From NCBI RefSeq assembly GCF_000510265.1, contig NZ_CP006745.1, positions 1,075,654 to 1,139,653 on the forward strand: a DNA stretch of 64,000 nucleotides, in the 5' to 3' direction. Below, piece after piece: positions 1-10,558 of the stretch. Positions within the stretch are counted from its first letter, which is position 1. Each line of letters opens with the position of its first letter. The DNA is from Candidatus Endolissoclinum faulkneri L5. GTDB lineage: Bacteria; Pseudomonadota; Alphaproteobacteria; Thalassobaculales; Thalassobaculaceae. The position numbers and the translations under genes were made by a program. The notes below the pieces were generated by a model. It was not told the DNA's origin and searched no databases. It saw only the letters and a program-made list of their open reading frames with translations.

Positions 1-208
1 TTTAAATCTTTCGCTTTATTATTTATAAAAATAACTTAATTTATAATGGCGTGGATTTTTGAAACATTCTAAAAGCGCTAAATTATAATATTGTCTTAAC
101 AAGCTTAACAAGAATAATTTACCACTATACGATTATTACTATACTATTATTGTTTTTTTATTTCATTCTCTAATCTTACTGTTTAAGACAGCTGACAACT
201 TTTATTAG

Positions 209-1132
209 ATGAGTTGCTACTTAGGATCCAAGCTAGCTCGTAGCTGTACAGTAGTAATTGTCTCTTACCACACAGGTGAAATACTTTTACACAGTGTGCA
301 GTCAGCTATTCAGCAAAATGGGGTATCTTCTGTTGTCCTAGTAGATAACGGAAACTCTTCAGATACACAATGCGCTATAGATCTACTCGCTGCACAGAAT
401 CAAACTCTAATGGTCATTCGTGGGCAAGGTAATGTTGGCTTTGCACGTGGGTGCAATATGGGCGTTGTTCATGCTAATACCGCCTATGTACTTTTGCTAA
501 ATCCTGACTGCATCCTGCATCCTAATGTAGTCGTGCGTGTCTTCTCGGTATTTGAGGAAAATTCTTCTGCGGCAATGGCAACAGTATTAGTTAAAAACCC
601 CGATGGTAGTGAACAAGATGAATGTCATCGTAATTTAATGACGCCATGGTCATGCTTGGTAGATTTATTTAAATTACAATGGTTAACTTTTAATTATATA
701 AATTTAAAACAATTTAATATAAAAAAAACTCAAAGATTTAGCAGAGTTAGTACTGTTCAGTGTATTTCTGGAGCTTTCATGATGATACCGACCAATACTT
801 ATAATAAGTTAGGTGGCATGGACGAAGACTATTTCCTGCACGTGGAGGACATAGACCTATGTATGCGAATAGCTAAATCCGGCAGGGATATTCTTTACGT
901 TCCCGACACTTTTGTTACTCACATAAAAAGTACTAGTCGAGTTTCACCGTTTATCATAGAATGGTATAAATCAATAAGTGCTATAAAATATTTTCGTAAG
1001 CACTTCCGTACTAAACATGCTTATCCCATCTTGCTAATTATTAATGTAACAATATTTATTCGCTTAGCTGCACGAATATTTCCAATCATTTTATACTGGA
1101 TTAATAAAAGATTACTTAGTGGTATTCGTTAG
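209..1132 (+). CDS. Family 2 glycosyltransferase, rhamnosyltransferase-like
   Basis: This 307-residue protein is an inverting GT-A glycosyltransferase that probably adds a sugar from a nucleotide donor to a cell-surface glycan on the cytoplasmic face of the inner membrane. The N-terminal half has the nucleotide-binding fold (VVIVSYHTG near residue 15, VLVDNGNSSD near 43, GNVGFARGCNMG near 75) and a DxD-like LLLNPDC motif near 96. The C-terminal half carries the acceptor-side signature HVEDIDLCMRIAKSG near 215 to 229. The last 35 residues are hydrophobic and basic and may associate with the membrane. Length is normal for WbbL-like enzymes. The gene stands alone, with long gene-free spacers on both sides, so donor and acceptor cannot be read from context. 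The family call is firm and the substrate is unknown. Confidence 0.85.
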   Translation: MSCYLGSKLARSCTVVIVSYHTGEILLHSVQSAIQQNGVSSVVLVDNGNSSDTQCAIDLLAAQNQTLMVIRGQGNVGFARGCNMGVVHANTAYVLLLNPDCILHPNVVVRVFSVFEENSSAAMATVLVKNPDGSEQDECHRNLMTPWSCLVDLFKLQWLTFNYINLKQFNIKKTQRFSRVSTVQCISGAFMMIPTNTYNKLGGMDEDYFLHVEDIDLCMRIAKSGRDILYVPDTFVTHIKSTSRVSPFIIEWYKSISAIKYFRKHFRTKHAYPILLIINVTIFIRLAARIFPIILYWINKRLLSGIR

Positions 1133-2779
1133 ATATATTTTACTGTAAATTTTTTGCTAATTTTAAATAATTTATAAAGTTTGCTAAAGAAAAAGCAAAA
1201 CATTTTATGTAATTTACAATGTTATAGGTAATCGCTCAATTTATTGTTAGTTTAGTAAGCAAATAAATTAGTATTATTTTACTATTTATCAATAAAACAA
1301 TTGTAATAGATTATTCAGAGATATTAAGCAGTAGTACTGCCATCACTAAATATAGTATTTATTTAGTGAATTAAAAAAATCAAGCAATCAAAGTATTGCC
1401 ACGGATAGTTTCTAGTTTATTATCCAACCACCCTCAGGGAGCCTTTTGTATAATTGGAAAACAATAGCTATACAAGATACACTAAAAATAAATTTTAGTT
1501 CTTAACTCAGTAGCAGTAAGGGGATTATTGATTATTTAAGTTTAAGAGGCTTAATTGTGTTTAGCGCCAGCATGCGACGAGTAATGCTGGTAAATATTTA
1601 TGAAGATAATTATAATGGAAAAATTAATTCAATGCTAATTGACTTAATTTTATGTTTTTCGCAAGAAAAAAAATAAACTTAGTGATCAAACTATTTATCA
1701 AATAGCTTACTAAAGACTATAATTTCAACCAAAAAAAAAATAATTATATCTTACTGTCTTTAATAGTATATAAAAAAACTATCTCATTACTCTAGCTAAA
1801 ATTATTTGTAAGTAATTTTGCTTTAAATGTATGCTTAATTAACTCTTAATATTTTTGAAAAATTTGTTACCAATTTATTAAATTAAAAATACTCTATTTA
1901 TCTTTATAATATAAAAAGCTTTTAAATGTTATTATTGTGCTCTTACAATAGCAAGATATAGGTGTATTAAACAGTCTTATGCTATTATATTAGATTTTAT
2001 GCAATAAATGATGATTAATTTGCTTGAAATGATAAATTATCGTAATAATTTTATTGCTAATTACAGCATTAGTACAATAGCTCCAGTTAATTAATATTAG
2101 TAATACTATAAAAATGTTATTATATGCTTAATTTTTAAAAGCAAAAAAAATTATTACTTAAAAATCGAAAAAGATTTATGTTGTTATCTTCTTGAACCAC
2201 CATAATTAAAGAACTTAATTGTTTGTTAAATATACTTTTAGATTATCTAAAAGATAAGAAAATTTTATAATCTTGTGCAATATTTATAATTGTTGTAATT
2301 AGAATATACTTTGCGTTTAATCCTCTGTGTTAAGGCAATATAATTATTTTTTAGTTAAAATCTTATAAAAGTTATAATTACCTATAAAAGTATAGTTATA
2401 GTAGCTTCACAGTATCATCTGTTGTTATTCGAAAAAAAAATTTTCGTACAAAAATGATTAATTATCGTACATCTTGTTTCGATTACTCATATGCTAAAGC
2501 AATTCTAAGAACTTGTTTGTTAAATGCTAAATTTGTTTATTCAACAAGTATAATAAAAACATTACGCCAATAAAAATGAAAAACAATATCCATTGAGTAC
2601 TCAAATAGCTACATTTATTATGATAATAAAATAGCAAAAATGTATTTATTTTTGAAATATTTTACATTTTATAAAATCTAGATAGATCAATAATCTACCT
2701 TATGTTTTTACAACTAAAGCATATAGCTTCTTCATACTTTTGAAAAAAATATTACTTTATCTACAAGTTTCTTCTATTA
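1133..2779. other. Gene-free AT-rich spacer, 1.6 kb
   Basis: No reading frame with protein-like composition is seen on either strand. The sequence is A/T-run rich with only small patches of higher GC, for example near 1550 to 1590, where a 7-base inverted repeat flanks a GC-richer loop. It may be fully eroded coding DNA, but no family can be recognised. Confidence 0.6.
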
Positions 2780-3523
2780 GTGATTAGGCTAGTGCTAATG
2801 AACCAGATACACTCTCATAATCTTTTAGCTATGTCTCGACGCCAAGCAAAACCACGTAAATTTATCAAATATCAACGCACCCGTTTCTGGAAGCCCCGTA
2901 AGGGGAAAATAATACGTTCGGCTGCAATGATTATCGGTATTATAGTTGCATTAACCTCTGGATCCAAAAAATTTAATCCAATACATAAGCAATTTGACCG
3001 TGCACTTTATCGTCATTGGAGCGATTTTGATAAAGACTGCCGAGATACTCGTCAAGAAGTTCTGATTTCCGAAAGTTTAAAAACTCCGGTGCTAAGTCGT
3101 GATGGTTGTAAGGTAATATCTGGCAAATGGTACGATCCATTTAATGGCAAAAGCTTCAATGATCCTTCGGATCTTGATATAGATCATCTAGTTCCATTAT
3201 CAGAAGCACACCGCTCAGGTGCCTCTCGTTGGAACGCTAGCCGACGCGAAGCTTATGCTAACGATCTTTCCCATCCTGATACATTAATAGCTATTGATAA
3301 AAAAACAAACAGATCTAAAGGAGACTCTGATCCACTATCTTGGATGCCACCCAAGCTGAGTTATTGGTGCCAGTATGTAGCTAATTGGCGCGCTACAAAA
3401 AAACGTTGGAAGCTAAAAGAGGACTTATTAGAAAGCTTGTGGATCAATATAGTAATAAAAAGCTGCTCGCTTAAAGATACTCATAATAAGATCATGATGG
3501 TCCTTAGGTCCTATTTAGATTAG
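2780..3523 (+). CDS. Membrane-anchored HNH-family endonuclease
   Basis: The product (247 residues from the GTG at 2780) has a very basic N-terminus, one hydrophobic stretch at about residues 48 to 62 that looks like an uncleaved signal anchor, and then an HNH nuclease domain of the DUF1524/GmrSD C-terminal type. The core motif DIDHLVPLSEAHRSG lies near residues 131 to 145 and supplies the catalytic His. The downstream N-R-S-K-G-D and P-L-S-W-M-P elements are typical of the family. Such proteins are usually exported or periplasmic non-specific nucleases. The start is uncertain: ATGs at 2798 and 2831 are in frame and none of the three has a clear ribosome-binding site. There is no partner restriction or toxin gene beside it, which argues against a GmrSD system. 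Role inferred: nucleic-acid scavenging or defence. Confidence 0.75.
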   Translation: MIRLVLMNQIHSHNLLAMSRRQAKPRKFIKYQRTRFWKPRKGKIIRSAAMIIGIIVALTSGSKKFNPIHKQFDRALYRHWSDFDKDCRDTRQEVLISESLKTPVLSRDGCKVISGKWYDPFNGKSFNDPSDLDIDHLVPLSEAHRSGASRWNASRREAYANDLSHPDTLIAIDKKTNRSKGDSDPLSWMPPKLSYWCQYVANWRATKKRWKLKEDLLESLWINIVIKSCSLKDTHNKIMMVLRSYLD

Positions 3524-4148
3524 CACTCTTCTCCCCAATGCTAAACTGCGATTAGAAAATTGATTGTTGACCACCAAGTTAAATGGGTTATATTGTTTAA
3601 TTTTGATACAATTAAAAATAAAAAATATAACCTTCTATGATAATAGTAATAAATGACAAGACAACACTATAAACAACTAAAACAAAACTAATTAATATCA
3701 GTTAATGTAAATTGCTAGTTTATTAGCCTCTTTATAGCAAGATCAATTTAAAACATATTATTAGATAAAAATCAAGTTTAGTTTTTGTAAAACGGCTAAA
3801 AATATTGACCTATTTAATGACTTAAGCTCATATTAGAATCAACAATCTCTTACTATTTTTAATAATAATTTATTGTTGTATAGCTTAGTTTATGTGTTAA
3901 TGCAAAAATTCTTATCGACCCTCTCAAGATATTACAGCTCAGGAACGAGTATTTTTACAAAATATTATAAAAAACCAGATATAAACAGCTAATTAGATGG
4001 AAAAGTTAGCTGCATTAGCAAGCAAGTAGAAAGACAATAGCTTGTACTGCTACTTATTTAGACAGCACAAGCTATTGTCTTAATTTTTAGACCAAGCATT
4101 TAAAATACACGCAGCGATAATACTTTTTAAGTAAGCAACCTGAAAATT
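3524..4148. other. Intergenic region between convergent genes
   Basis: This is an AT-rich spacer between the HNH gene and xthA, which converge. The only structure seen is the strong hairpin at 4031 to 4081, described separately. No gene is visible. Confidence 0.6.
4031..4081. terminator. 15-bp stem hairpin, likely bidirectional terminator
   Basis: Two 15-base arms (4031-4045 and 4067-4081) are perfectly complementary around a 21-base loop. On the plus strand the stem is followed by TAATTTTT. On the minus strand the stem ends in CTTTCT, 68 bases past the xthA stop. It is well placed to end transcription of the convergent HNH and xthA genes. Confidence 0.55.
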
Positions 4149-4940
4149 TCATGGCATTATTTTAGTCATACTGCGGTCTGCTAAAGTACACCAAACTGGC
4201 GTGTGGTCACTTGCCTTCTTTTGACCACGCGGATTGGTATCAATACCGGCATCCTCCAGTCTATCAGCTGCTTGAGGGGATAATAGCAAATGATCGATAA
4301 GAAAGCCACGATTATTTTGCCAAGCCCGGCCACTGTAATCCCAGTAACTGTACCTGTGCTTGGTAGGGTTTTTGGCGCGAAAGGCATCAGTATACCCAAG
4401 CCAAAGAATTTCACGGAAAGCAGCCCTAATTTCCGGCTTAATAACTGCATTCCCTTGTAATTCATTGTGATCATAGACATCATCATCAGTAGGAATTACG
4501 TTATAGTCACCACCAAGAATTACAGGCATTTCATCAATCAACAACTCCTTTGCACGCATCTTTAAGCGCTTCATCCAGCTAAGTTTATATATGTATTTTT
4601 CACTATTAGCTGGATTACCATTAGGTAGATATATATTGACTACACGTACATCATCTATTGTAGCCTCTAAATAGCGTGCATCTTCCTCTTTACCACCTGG
4701 AAGATAAGGCAAAACGTCGCCAAAGCCACGATTAGAAAGTATTGCGACACCATTATATCCTTTCTGGCCGTGAACAATACATTGGTAGCCCAGTTCTTGA
4801 ATCTTTAAACGCGGGAAGCATTCATCGACCACCTTAATTTCCTGTAACATAACCACGTTTGGATTAGCTGCTCTTAGCCAGCTTAAAACATTTGAAATAC
4901 GAGCTCTAATTGAATTGACGTTCCAAGTAGCAAACTTCAC
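4149..4940 (-). CDS. xthA: Exodeoxyribonuclease III
   Basis: This is an AP endonuclease and 3'-5' exonuclease of the EEP superfamily, acting in base excision repair. The product opens with the family signature KFATWNVNSIRAR and has VMLQEIKV near residue 34 (metal-binding Glu). It continues with NGVAILS, GDYNVIPTDDDVYD near 145, RYSYWDYSGRAWQNNRG, IDHLLLS and the closing SDHTPVW with the catalytic His. The chosen start is the GTG at 4940, which gives the canonical MKFATWN beginning and 263 residues, the normal length. A GTG 24 bases further upstream is also in frame but adds an atypical extension. The gene lies 94 bases downstream of erpA on the same strand, a pairing common in Alphaproteobacteria, so the two are probably co-transcribed. 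Confidence 0.95.
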   Translation of the reverse strand: MKFATWNVNSIRARISNVLSWLRAANPNVVMLQEIKVVDECFPRLKIQELGYQCIVHGQKGYNGVAILSNRGFGDVLPYLPGGKEEDARYLEATIDDVRVVNIYLPNGNPANSEKYIYKLSWMKRLKMRAKELLIDEMPVILGGDYNVIPTDDDVYDHNELQGNAVIKPEIRAAFREILWLGYTDAFRAKNPTKHRYSYWDYSGRAWQNNRGFLIDHLLLSPQAADRLEDAGIDTNPRGQKKASDHTPVWCTLADRSMTKIMP

Positions 4941-5034
4941 AAACTTTAACCCACATTTCGGCACAAAAAAGCAAGCTCCTAATGCTTAAAAAGCCTTATA
5001 TTATCAATTAATTGCTTAAGAAGCAAGGAGTTGT

Positions 5035-5391
5035 TTAACTTACCGAAAAACTTGTCCCGCAACCGCAAGATGATTTAGCATTAGGATTTTTTACAGCAAA
5101 ATAAGCACCCATAAGCTCTTCCTTATAATCAAGCTGAGCCCCCGTTAGCAGATTTAAGGAGAGGTCATCAACCAAAACTTCGACTCCATTACTTTCGAAG
5201 ATATGATCATCATCGTTCATTATACTGTCAAAATCAAAAACATAATGAAAGCCAGCACATCCTCCGCCAAGAACAGATATTCTCATTCGTAAATCACGCA
5301 AGCTACTTTCTTTACTTTTTAAGAAAGCAATTCGCTTAGCTGCATTTTCCGTAATGATAAATGTACGCTCCTGCGACGAGCATTTTGTCAT
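5035..5391 (-). CDS. erpA: A-type iron-sulfur carrier (ErpA/IscA-like)
   Basis: This 118-residue HesB/IscA-family protein carries assembled Fe-S clusters to apo-enzymes. The three conserved cysteines are visible: GGGCAGFHYVFDFD near residues 42 to 55 and the C-terminal SSCGCG motif near 107 to 112. The residues between them follow the family pattern (V-D-D-L-S-L-N-L-L-T-G-A-Q-L-D-Y). The ATG at 5391 is preceded by AGGA ten bases upstream. It is first of a probable two-gene unit with xthA. Assignment to ErpA rather than another A-type carrier rests on length and on the xthA neighbour, so the paralogue name is less certain than the family. Confidence 0.88.
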   Translation of the reverse strand: MTKCSSQERTFIITENAAKRIAFLKSKESSLRDLRMRISVLGGGCAGFHYVFDFDSIMNDDDHIFESNGVEVLVDDLSLNLLTGAQLDYKEELMGAYFAVKNPNAKSSCGCGTSFSVS

Positions 5392-5586
5392 TATTGAGTG
5401 TCCTGATAAAAATAAACAACAGTAAGGTAAGCGCTGTAATCTACAGCTTCAATAACTAACTCAATGAAAATTACATCAAAGCGATAGTTTATTAAAGCAA
5501 CTATAAAAGCAAGTCCGCTTATAGCAAAGATCCAAGATAAACGCAAATTAAGTTTTAAGGTTAGAAAACTTGTAATAAATTTATAG

Positions 5587-5644
5587 TATAGCGTATCTTT
5601 AATGTTAGCTACAGCTATAGCGTATCTTTAATGTTAGCTACAGC
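5587..5644. repeat. 29-bp direct tandem duplication
   Basis: Two identical, directly abutting 29-base copies at 5587-5615 and 5616-5644. Exact identity implies a recent event. No coding sequence is affected. Confidence 0.95.
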
Positions 5645-7200
5645 TAAATAATTTATTGCAGTTTTTGAGCGATAGTTTGATTCATAACATAAATTAAGAA
5701 AACAAATGGTATTTATCCACTATAGGTTATCAGCACAGTAATATCTTATGCAAAAAAAAATATAACTAAAGATTTATTGTAAAAAGACAATCACTCAACC
5801 AAAGCAAATTAAAAAAAATAATAACCTAAGCAATTATTGTTTCAGTTGAAAATTGATGCGACTAGCTTAATTTATTTTAGTCAATAATATGGTATAAATA
5901 CTCCATAAAATTGACGGCAAATATAACATTACCATTTAAAATGCCCATACTATGAAATGAATCATTCTTCTTTGAAGTTAGTGATTTGGTTTAATTATTT
6001 TAATTAACATAGAAAATAGACTATAAAACGTTTTCTATGCACTTACTATCTAAATAAAAGTAAAAATCTTGATGTATTATTTACAACAGCAAGCGGAACA
6101 AATTTCATCCTTTGATGTTGCTCAGAAGAACTAGTATATTAATTAAGTACCTTTCCAAGACACGGCTGCGCACGCCTGTAGCAATCTGGCAACGTATTAA
6201 CTATAAACTGGCTATACTATCTCAACCAATCAAGAGATCTTCGACAAAAACTACTTTTATATATTAACTCAACAATTTGAGTGTGATTATTTATAACTTA
6301 AACCATATTCTTAAACAAAACCTTAAACTTTGTAAAACTTTAAACTTTATAATCTAAACAATTCATCATCGGATGATTTACCGCCAAATATTTTATCTTA
6401 ATTTTCGCATGCTATTGTAGTAACTAGCTAGTTTAATTTATTTAAAACAAATAGCACTTAATTGCGGCAGATTTTTACAATAAAAAATAATTCTAATAAA
6501 GCAAATTTCTAGATTAATTATTGCCTATCTTGTCAAACAAATTCCTTTCGACTCACACTCTAATATCAAGCATTATTTATGCTAAAATTACTCACATCCA
6601 CTATTAGCTTTCAGCAAGCGTTTGACTGTTACACTACCTGGGTAATTGATAAATTTCTTTAATGCTTTAGATCATATCTATCGAGAAGGTTTACTAAAAT
6701 TCTAATTTTAGCTATTAATATCCTCCAAATTTCGATATAAAAATTAGACTGTCGACTGACATTATCATTTTTTTTACAGTAACAGTCAAAATACATGCAG
6801 CAATTGTATAAATTGATTACCCCTCCCCTAATAATTGCTGTAGTTTTACTAGATAGTATTTTCTAACTAAAAATTAAATTTTGTTTTATATAAACATAAT
6901 TTTATATAAAACATATTATAAATTTACCATGTTATCTAGCATATCAAAAGCAACTTCTCTTGTTACTGTCTTGATGAGGTATACTATATCAGGCTGATTT
7001 GTCCACTAGGAGTAGATAACACGGAATATATAGTGGAATTTTATTAAGCATCTCGCTCGAAGTTCATAAATTTTTTATTCATGTTGCCCTAATAAATTAA
7101 ATATGGGTCCATTCTTTAAGACAATCATAAGGTAGGCAGTTAAAGTGGAAATAATTAATAATTTCAAGGCATAAATCTCTAAAATATACATACTTTTTAT

Positions 7201-7262
7201 AATAAATATCTTACTTATAGATAAGTAATTAAATAAATATCTTACTTATAGATAAGTAATTA
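7201..7262. repeat. 31-bp direct tandem duplication
   Basis: Two identical 31-base copies at 7201-7231 and 7232-7262. Each contains a short palindromic core (CTTACTTATAGATAAGTAA), so each copy could itself fold. Confidence 0.95.
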
Positions 7263-7368
7263 TTATAAACGATGTAGAACATATTAGCCTACCAATTAAT
7301 ATTTAGATTAAAAATATCAGGAATGTATCTAGAGAAATTAAGCGGTAGTCTAAAATGACGATCGGTTT

Positions 7369-7401
7369 GCAGCATCAGCTATTTATAGCGAATGACGCTG
7401 C
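7369..7401. promoter_or_regulatory. Imperfect hairpin upstream of the carbonic anhydrase gene
   Basis: The GCAGCATCA/TGACGCTGC arms pair with one mismatch, and an inner GCTAT-TT-ATAGC stem continues the helix across a three-base bulge. It ends 48 bases before the carbonic anhydrase start. It could be a leader structure or the terminator of a lost upstream gene; no T-tract follows, so neither is established. Confidence 0.3.
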
Positions 7402-7449
7402 AGCCAAGATATATGTAAACAATAATTGAATTATTTTTAGGTAAATTAG

Positions 7450-8043
7450 ATGAATGATATCAAACGAATCATAGATCGTAACCGTCAATGGGCAACGCGT
7501 ATAAAAACTGCTGATCCTAGCTATTTTGATCAAAATTCTCTTCAACAAACCCCTGATATTTTATGGATAGGCTGCTCGGACAGTCGATTGCCTGTTAACC
7601 AAATTTTGGATCTACCTTCTGGGGAAGTATTTGTCCATCGCAATATAGCAAACCTGATTGTGCCCTCCGACCTGAATTGTTTGTCTGTTATACAGTTTGC
7701 CGTAGAAGTGCTTGGTATCATTAACATCTTAGTATGCGGTCATTATGGCTGTGGTGGTATACGTGCAGCAATGGCTGGTAATAATAACAATTTAATTGAT
7801 AACTGGCTAAATCATATACGACTAGTGCATCGTTTGCATGTACGAGAATTGCCAGAAAATATGCTCCAAGAAAAGGCCCTTGAACAGCTTGCAGAGTTTA
7901 ATGTTATCGAGCAAGTAGATAATCTATGTCACACCACGATTGTGCAAAATGCTTGGTCGAATTCTATTAATTTGCAGGTTTACGGTCTTATGTATGATAT
8001 GAGAAATGGAATTTTAAGTGAATTGTGCCGAAGGGATTGTTGA
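7450..8043 (+). CDS. can: Beta-class carbonic anhydrase
   Basis: This 197-residue zinc enzyme interconverts CO2 and bicarbonate in the cytoplasm, supplying bicarbonate to carboxylases such as acetyl-CoA carboxylase, whose accBC genes lie elsewhere in the window. Zinc ligands and catalytic residues are intact: WIGCSDSRLP gives Cys42, Asp44 and Arg46, and VCGHYGCGG gives His98 and Cys101, the same numbering as in the E. coli Can enzyme. The C-terminus is slightly shorter than in typical 210 to 220 residue homologues but keeps the final strand (LQVYGLMYDMRNG). The ATG at 7450 follows a weak TTAGGTAAATTAG leader. The gene is isolated, with more than 1.4 kb of non-coding DNA on each side. Confidence 0.93.
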   Translation: MNDIKRIIDRNRQWATRIKTADPSYFDQNSLQQTPDILWIGCSDSRLPVNQILDLPSGEVFVHRNIANLIVPSDLNCLSVIQFAVEVLGIINILVCGHYGCGGIRAAMAGNNNNLIDNWLNHIRLVHRLHVRELPENMLQEKALEQLAEFNVIEQVDNLCHTTIVQNAWSNSINLQVYGLMYDMRNGILSELCRRDC

Positions 8044-9476
8044 ACAAGGTATTTATTAAAAATTTTCACCATTCAGAGGTTTTGCAAAAATTGAATAAAT
8101 TTTTATGGAAGATAGCAACTATATAAACTACTTCCAAAACAAGCTTTATAATTGTTATAGTAATTGTATTTTTAACAATCTGCCCTAGATCTTAATTTCT
8201 AAGAATTAAAAATTGTTGCCTGTAAGAAAGTGTCTTAAAATTGACTTTGATATTTTTAAATTTACGCACTGTGGCGTTCTAAACAAAATCAAGATATCTA
8301 CAATAAATTCGCTTAAATTATAATCAATAAATTGAAAATAAGCGTTAATTTATACAACTTAGTTCATCTATAAAATGGCAAATTGCTTTTTCTTATTTCT
8401 AATAAGTTTATTTTACAAAATAGCTTTTCAGTAATACATCAGAGGTAGTTGCATAAGCATAATCTTTTATAATTGCTTATATAAGCTGCAACATAAGTAG
8501 TATTATTATTTGAGCTATATCTTTTCAACAAATAAGAAAAGAATAAAATAACATGTAAATAATCATAAATGTTTATATTATTAATTATGTAGATTGTAAA
8601 TTTTAACATTTATACTTAGTGATTATTCAATAGTATACTCTATCAGATATCAAATGATAATACCAAAAATGAACCTAATAACTTGGTAATCTTTAATGTT
8701 ACCAGAAAATTCATGCTGCTTTTTAATTATTAAGAACAAAACGTTGTTTTATTTAGCAAGTTAAAGTTTAATTTTCTATATTATTGAATAAACTAAACAC
8801 GTAAGCATAACAAATTTTTATAGTACTATTAGAGATTGTAGTGTCATAAAAAAGTTAGATTGCCTTTTGTTACGATTTATGATGATCAATGATTATAATT
8901 TACGACCAAGGAAAGCAATTGAAGAAACCTTAAACTACAAAATTAAATCATTCAAAAAGTTAATTTATTCACGATATGTTAAACCAAACATTAGCTTATC
9001 TAGCCAGCTTGCTATAACCAAGTAAATCAACAATGAGTTTACTTGGTTATTTATGAATATTTTATTAAGAATATTATTAAAAATACTCACGCAAAAACCT
9101 TCACCGCAAACACAGCTATAATTTCGAACAATGTTTTGCTATTACTTAACAATTACTCTAAAATATAAATTAACTTATTTTATCGTTACCGATATTACGT
9201 ATTTTGATTATCGCTAGCGGTCAATACTAGAAACAAAATTTAGTAAATCTTCGAGGGAAAGTTTCGTGAAATTTCTAAATAGAATAATAGATTTTACCTA
9301 CACACTCGAACTAATCAATTAGTTTTTTTTAGTCAAAAAAATTATATCATAAGCTAAGATAAGTAATACGCTACCGCAAACCACTATTTCCTATCTATAG
9401 AATAGCCCAGTAAACAAGCATAATTTTATATAAAAACTAACTGCCGGTCGTTGATTAGTTGAAGGAAAATATATTA
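8044..9476. other. Gene-free AT-rich spacer between convergent genes
   Basis: No coding frame is recognised between the carbonic anhydrase gene and pyrF. One clear hairpin lies at 9014-9050. Confidence 0.6.
9014..9050. terminator. 13-bp perfect hairpin, possible terminator
   Basis: Arms 9014-9026 and 9038-9050 are perfect complements with an 11-base loop, followed on the plus strand by the T-rich TTATGAATATTTTATT. It lies about 1 kb past the carbonic anhydrase stop and 430 bases past the pyrF stop, unusually far for a terminator of either gene. Confidence 0.4.
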
Positions 9477-10187
9477 TCATAGCAGCATATTTGATATAGA
9501 TTTAGCAGCAGCAGCAGGATTAGGTGCTTGAGTTATGGGCCTACCAATTACTAAATAGTCAGCTCCAGCAGCAATCGCTGCTTTTGGGGTCATTTTCCTT
9601 TTTTGGTCATCCTTGGTCAAATCAAATGGCCGTATACCTGGAACAACTAACCTAAAACCATCCCCGCAATTTAGTCTAAGTATCCGAATCTCATGAGGAG
9701 AACAAACTACCCCGTCGCAGCCCGATTTCTTGGCTAGTAGCGCTAAACGTTTAACTTGAATACGAGATGGACAAGATTGTCCAATCATTGCAAGATCATC
9801 GTCATCAATGCTTGTAAGCACAGTAACTGCGATCATCAGCGGCGGAGTAATACCGATCTTGTCCGCAGTTTCTAGATTAGCTTCGACTGCCGCCAACATC
9901 ATCGCTACTCCGCCTGAGGCGTGAACATTAATGATCTTTGGCCTACAAACGCTCACAGCGGAACGAACAGCTCCTGCAACAGTATTAGGAATATCGTGAT
10001 ATTTTAGGTCAAGAAAAAGCGGTATATCCTCAGCAATTTTTCTAACTCCGTCATGTCCATTAGTGTTATGAAAATTGATACCTAATTTAATGCCACCTAC
10101 GTGCTTACGCAGCCTGGTGACTAAAGATTTAGCTTCCTCCATGTCCGTAGTGTCAATAGCAACAAATATTCTTTCGCAAGTATTCAT
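9477..10187 (-). CDS. pyrF: Orotidine 5'-phosphate decarboxylase
   Basis: This enzyme performs the last step of de novo UMP synthesis. The 236-residue TIM-barrel protein shows the full signature: VAIDTTDMEEA at the N-terminus, GIKLGINF near 32, the catalytic LDLKYHDIPNT block (Asp60, Lys62, Asp65), NVHASGG, VCSPHEI, VVPGIRP and the phosphate-binding GADYLVIGRPITQAPNP. Length is normal for the short bacterial subfamily. The ATG at 10187 shares its first base with the TAA stop of the preceding lapA-like gene, so the two are translationally coupled. Retention implies that the organism makes its own pyrimidines. Confidence 0.96.
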   Translation of the reverse strand: MNTCERIFVAIDTTDMEEAKSLVTRLRKHVGGIKLGINFHNTNGHDGVRKIAEDIPLFLDLKYHDIPNTVAGAVRSAVSVCRPKIINVHASGGVAMMLAAVEANLETADKIGITPPLMIAVTVLTSIDDDDLAMIGQSCPSRIQVKRLALLAKKSGCDGVVCSPHEIRILRLNCGDGFRLVVPGIRPFDLTKDDQKRKMTPKAAIAAGADYLVIGRPITQAPNPAAAAKSISNMLL

Positions 10188-10558
10188 TAGCTTATTTGTT
10201 TATCAATAAAATTAAAACTCTTGGATGCTTTTGGCAACTGAGTCCGGATCTCTTCTTCACGAACACGCATAAAAGTAAGCTCACTTTCCAAAGTTTTTAA
10301 TCGCTTCTCAGCTCGATTAGCGCGCATATTATGATTAAACCCCCAGCTCCAAGCGATCACCGCCCCTACAATAAAGCCAATAACGAGCGCCAACACGAAT
10401 ACAAGGGACATCGGAATATCTAATACTCCTGGCAAAGGCCATAGCTTCAACGATATCGATTTCCAATTAGATACGGCAAAAAGTATTACCGCAGCAGTAA
10501 TTGGAAGCTTAATACAAAAATAAATTAAAGTAAGCACCCAATTATTAACATACCTCAT
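10187..10558 (-). CDS. LapA-domain (DUF1049) inner-membrane protein
   Basis: This 123-residue protein has two hydrophobic segments at about residues 8 to 30 and 47 to 72, followed by a charged, heptad-like coiled coil (residues 80 to 115) and a short tail. This is the layout of LapA/YciS-type lipopolysaccharide assembly proteins, in which the cytoplasmic helical part helps tune LpxC levels together with LapB. In many Alphaproteobacteria a gene of this type sits between ihfB and a trpF or pyrF gene. Here the pyrF side is kept and no ihfB is found upstream. Since lpxC is present in this window, a role in LPS homeostasis is plausible, but it is inferred from the family only. Confidence 0.75.
   Translation of the reverse strand: MRYVNNWVLTLIYFCIKLPITAAVILFAVSNWKSISLKLWPLPGVLDIPMSLVFVLALVIGFIVGAVIAWSWGFNHNMRANRAEKRLKTLESELTFMRVREEEIRTQLPKASKSFNFIDKQIS

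Larger units (their letters stand above)
5392..7449. other. Gene-free spacer with two tandem duplications
   Basis: No gene is recognisable in these 2.06 kb. Visible structure: a 29-base exact tandem duplication at 5587-5644, a GC-richer patch at about 6155 to 6240 where short frames stay open on both strands (possible eroded gene), a 31-base exact tandem duplication at 7201-7262, and an imperfect hairpin at 7369-7401 just ahead of the carbonic anhydrase gene. Confidence 0.6.
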
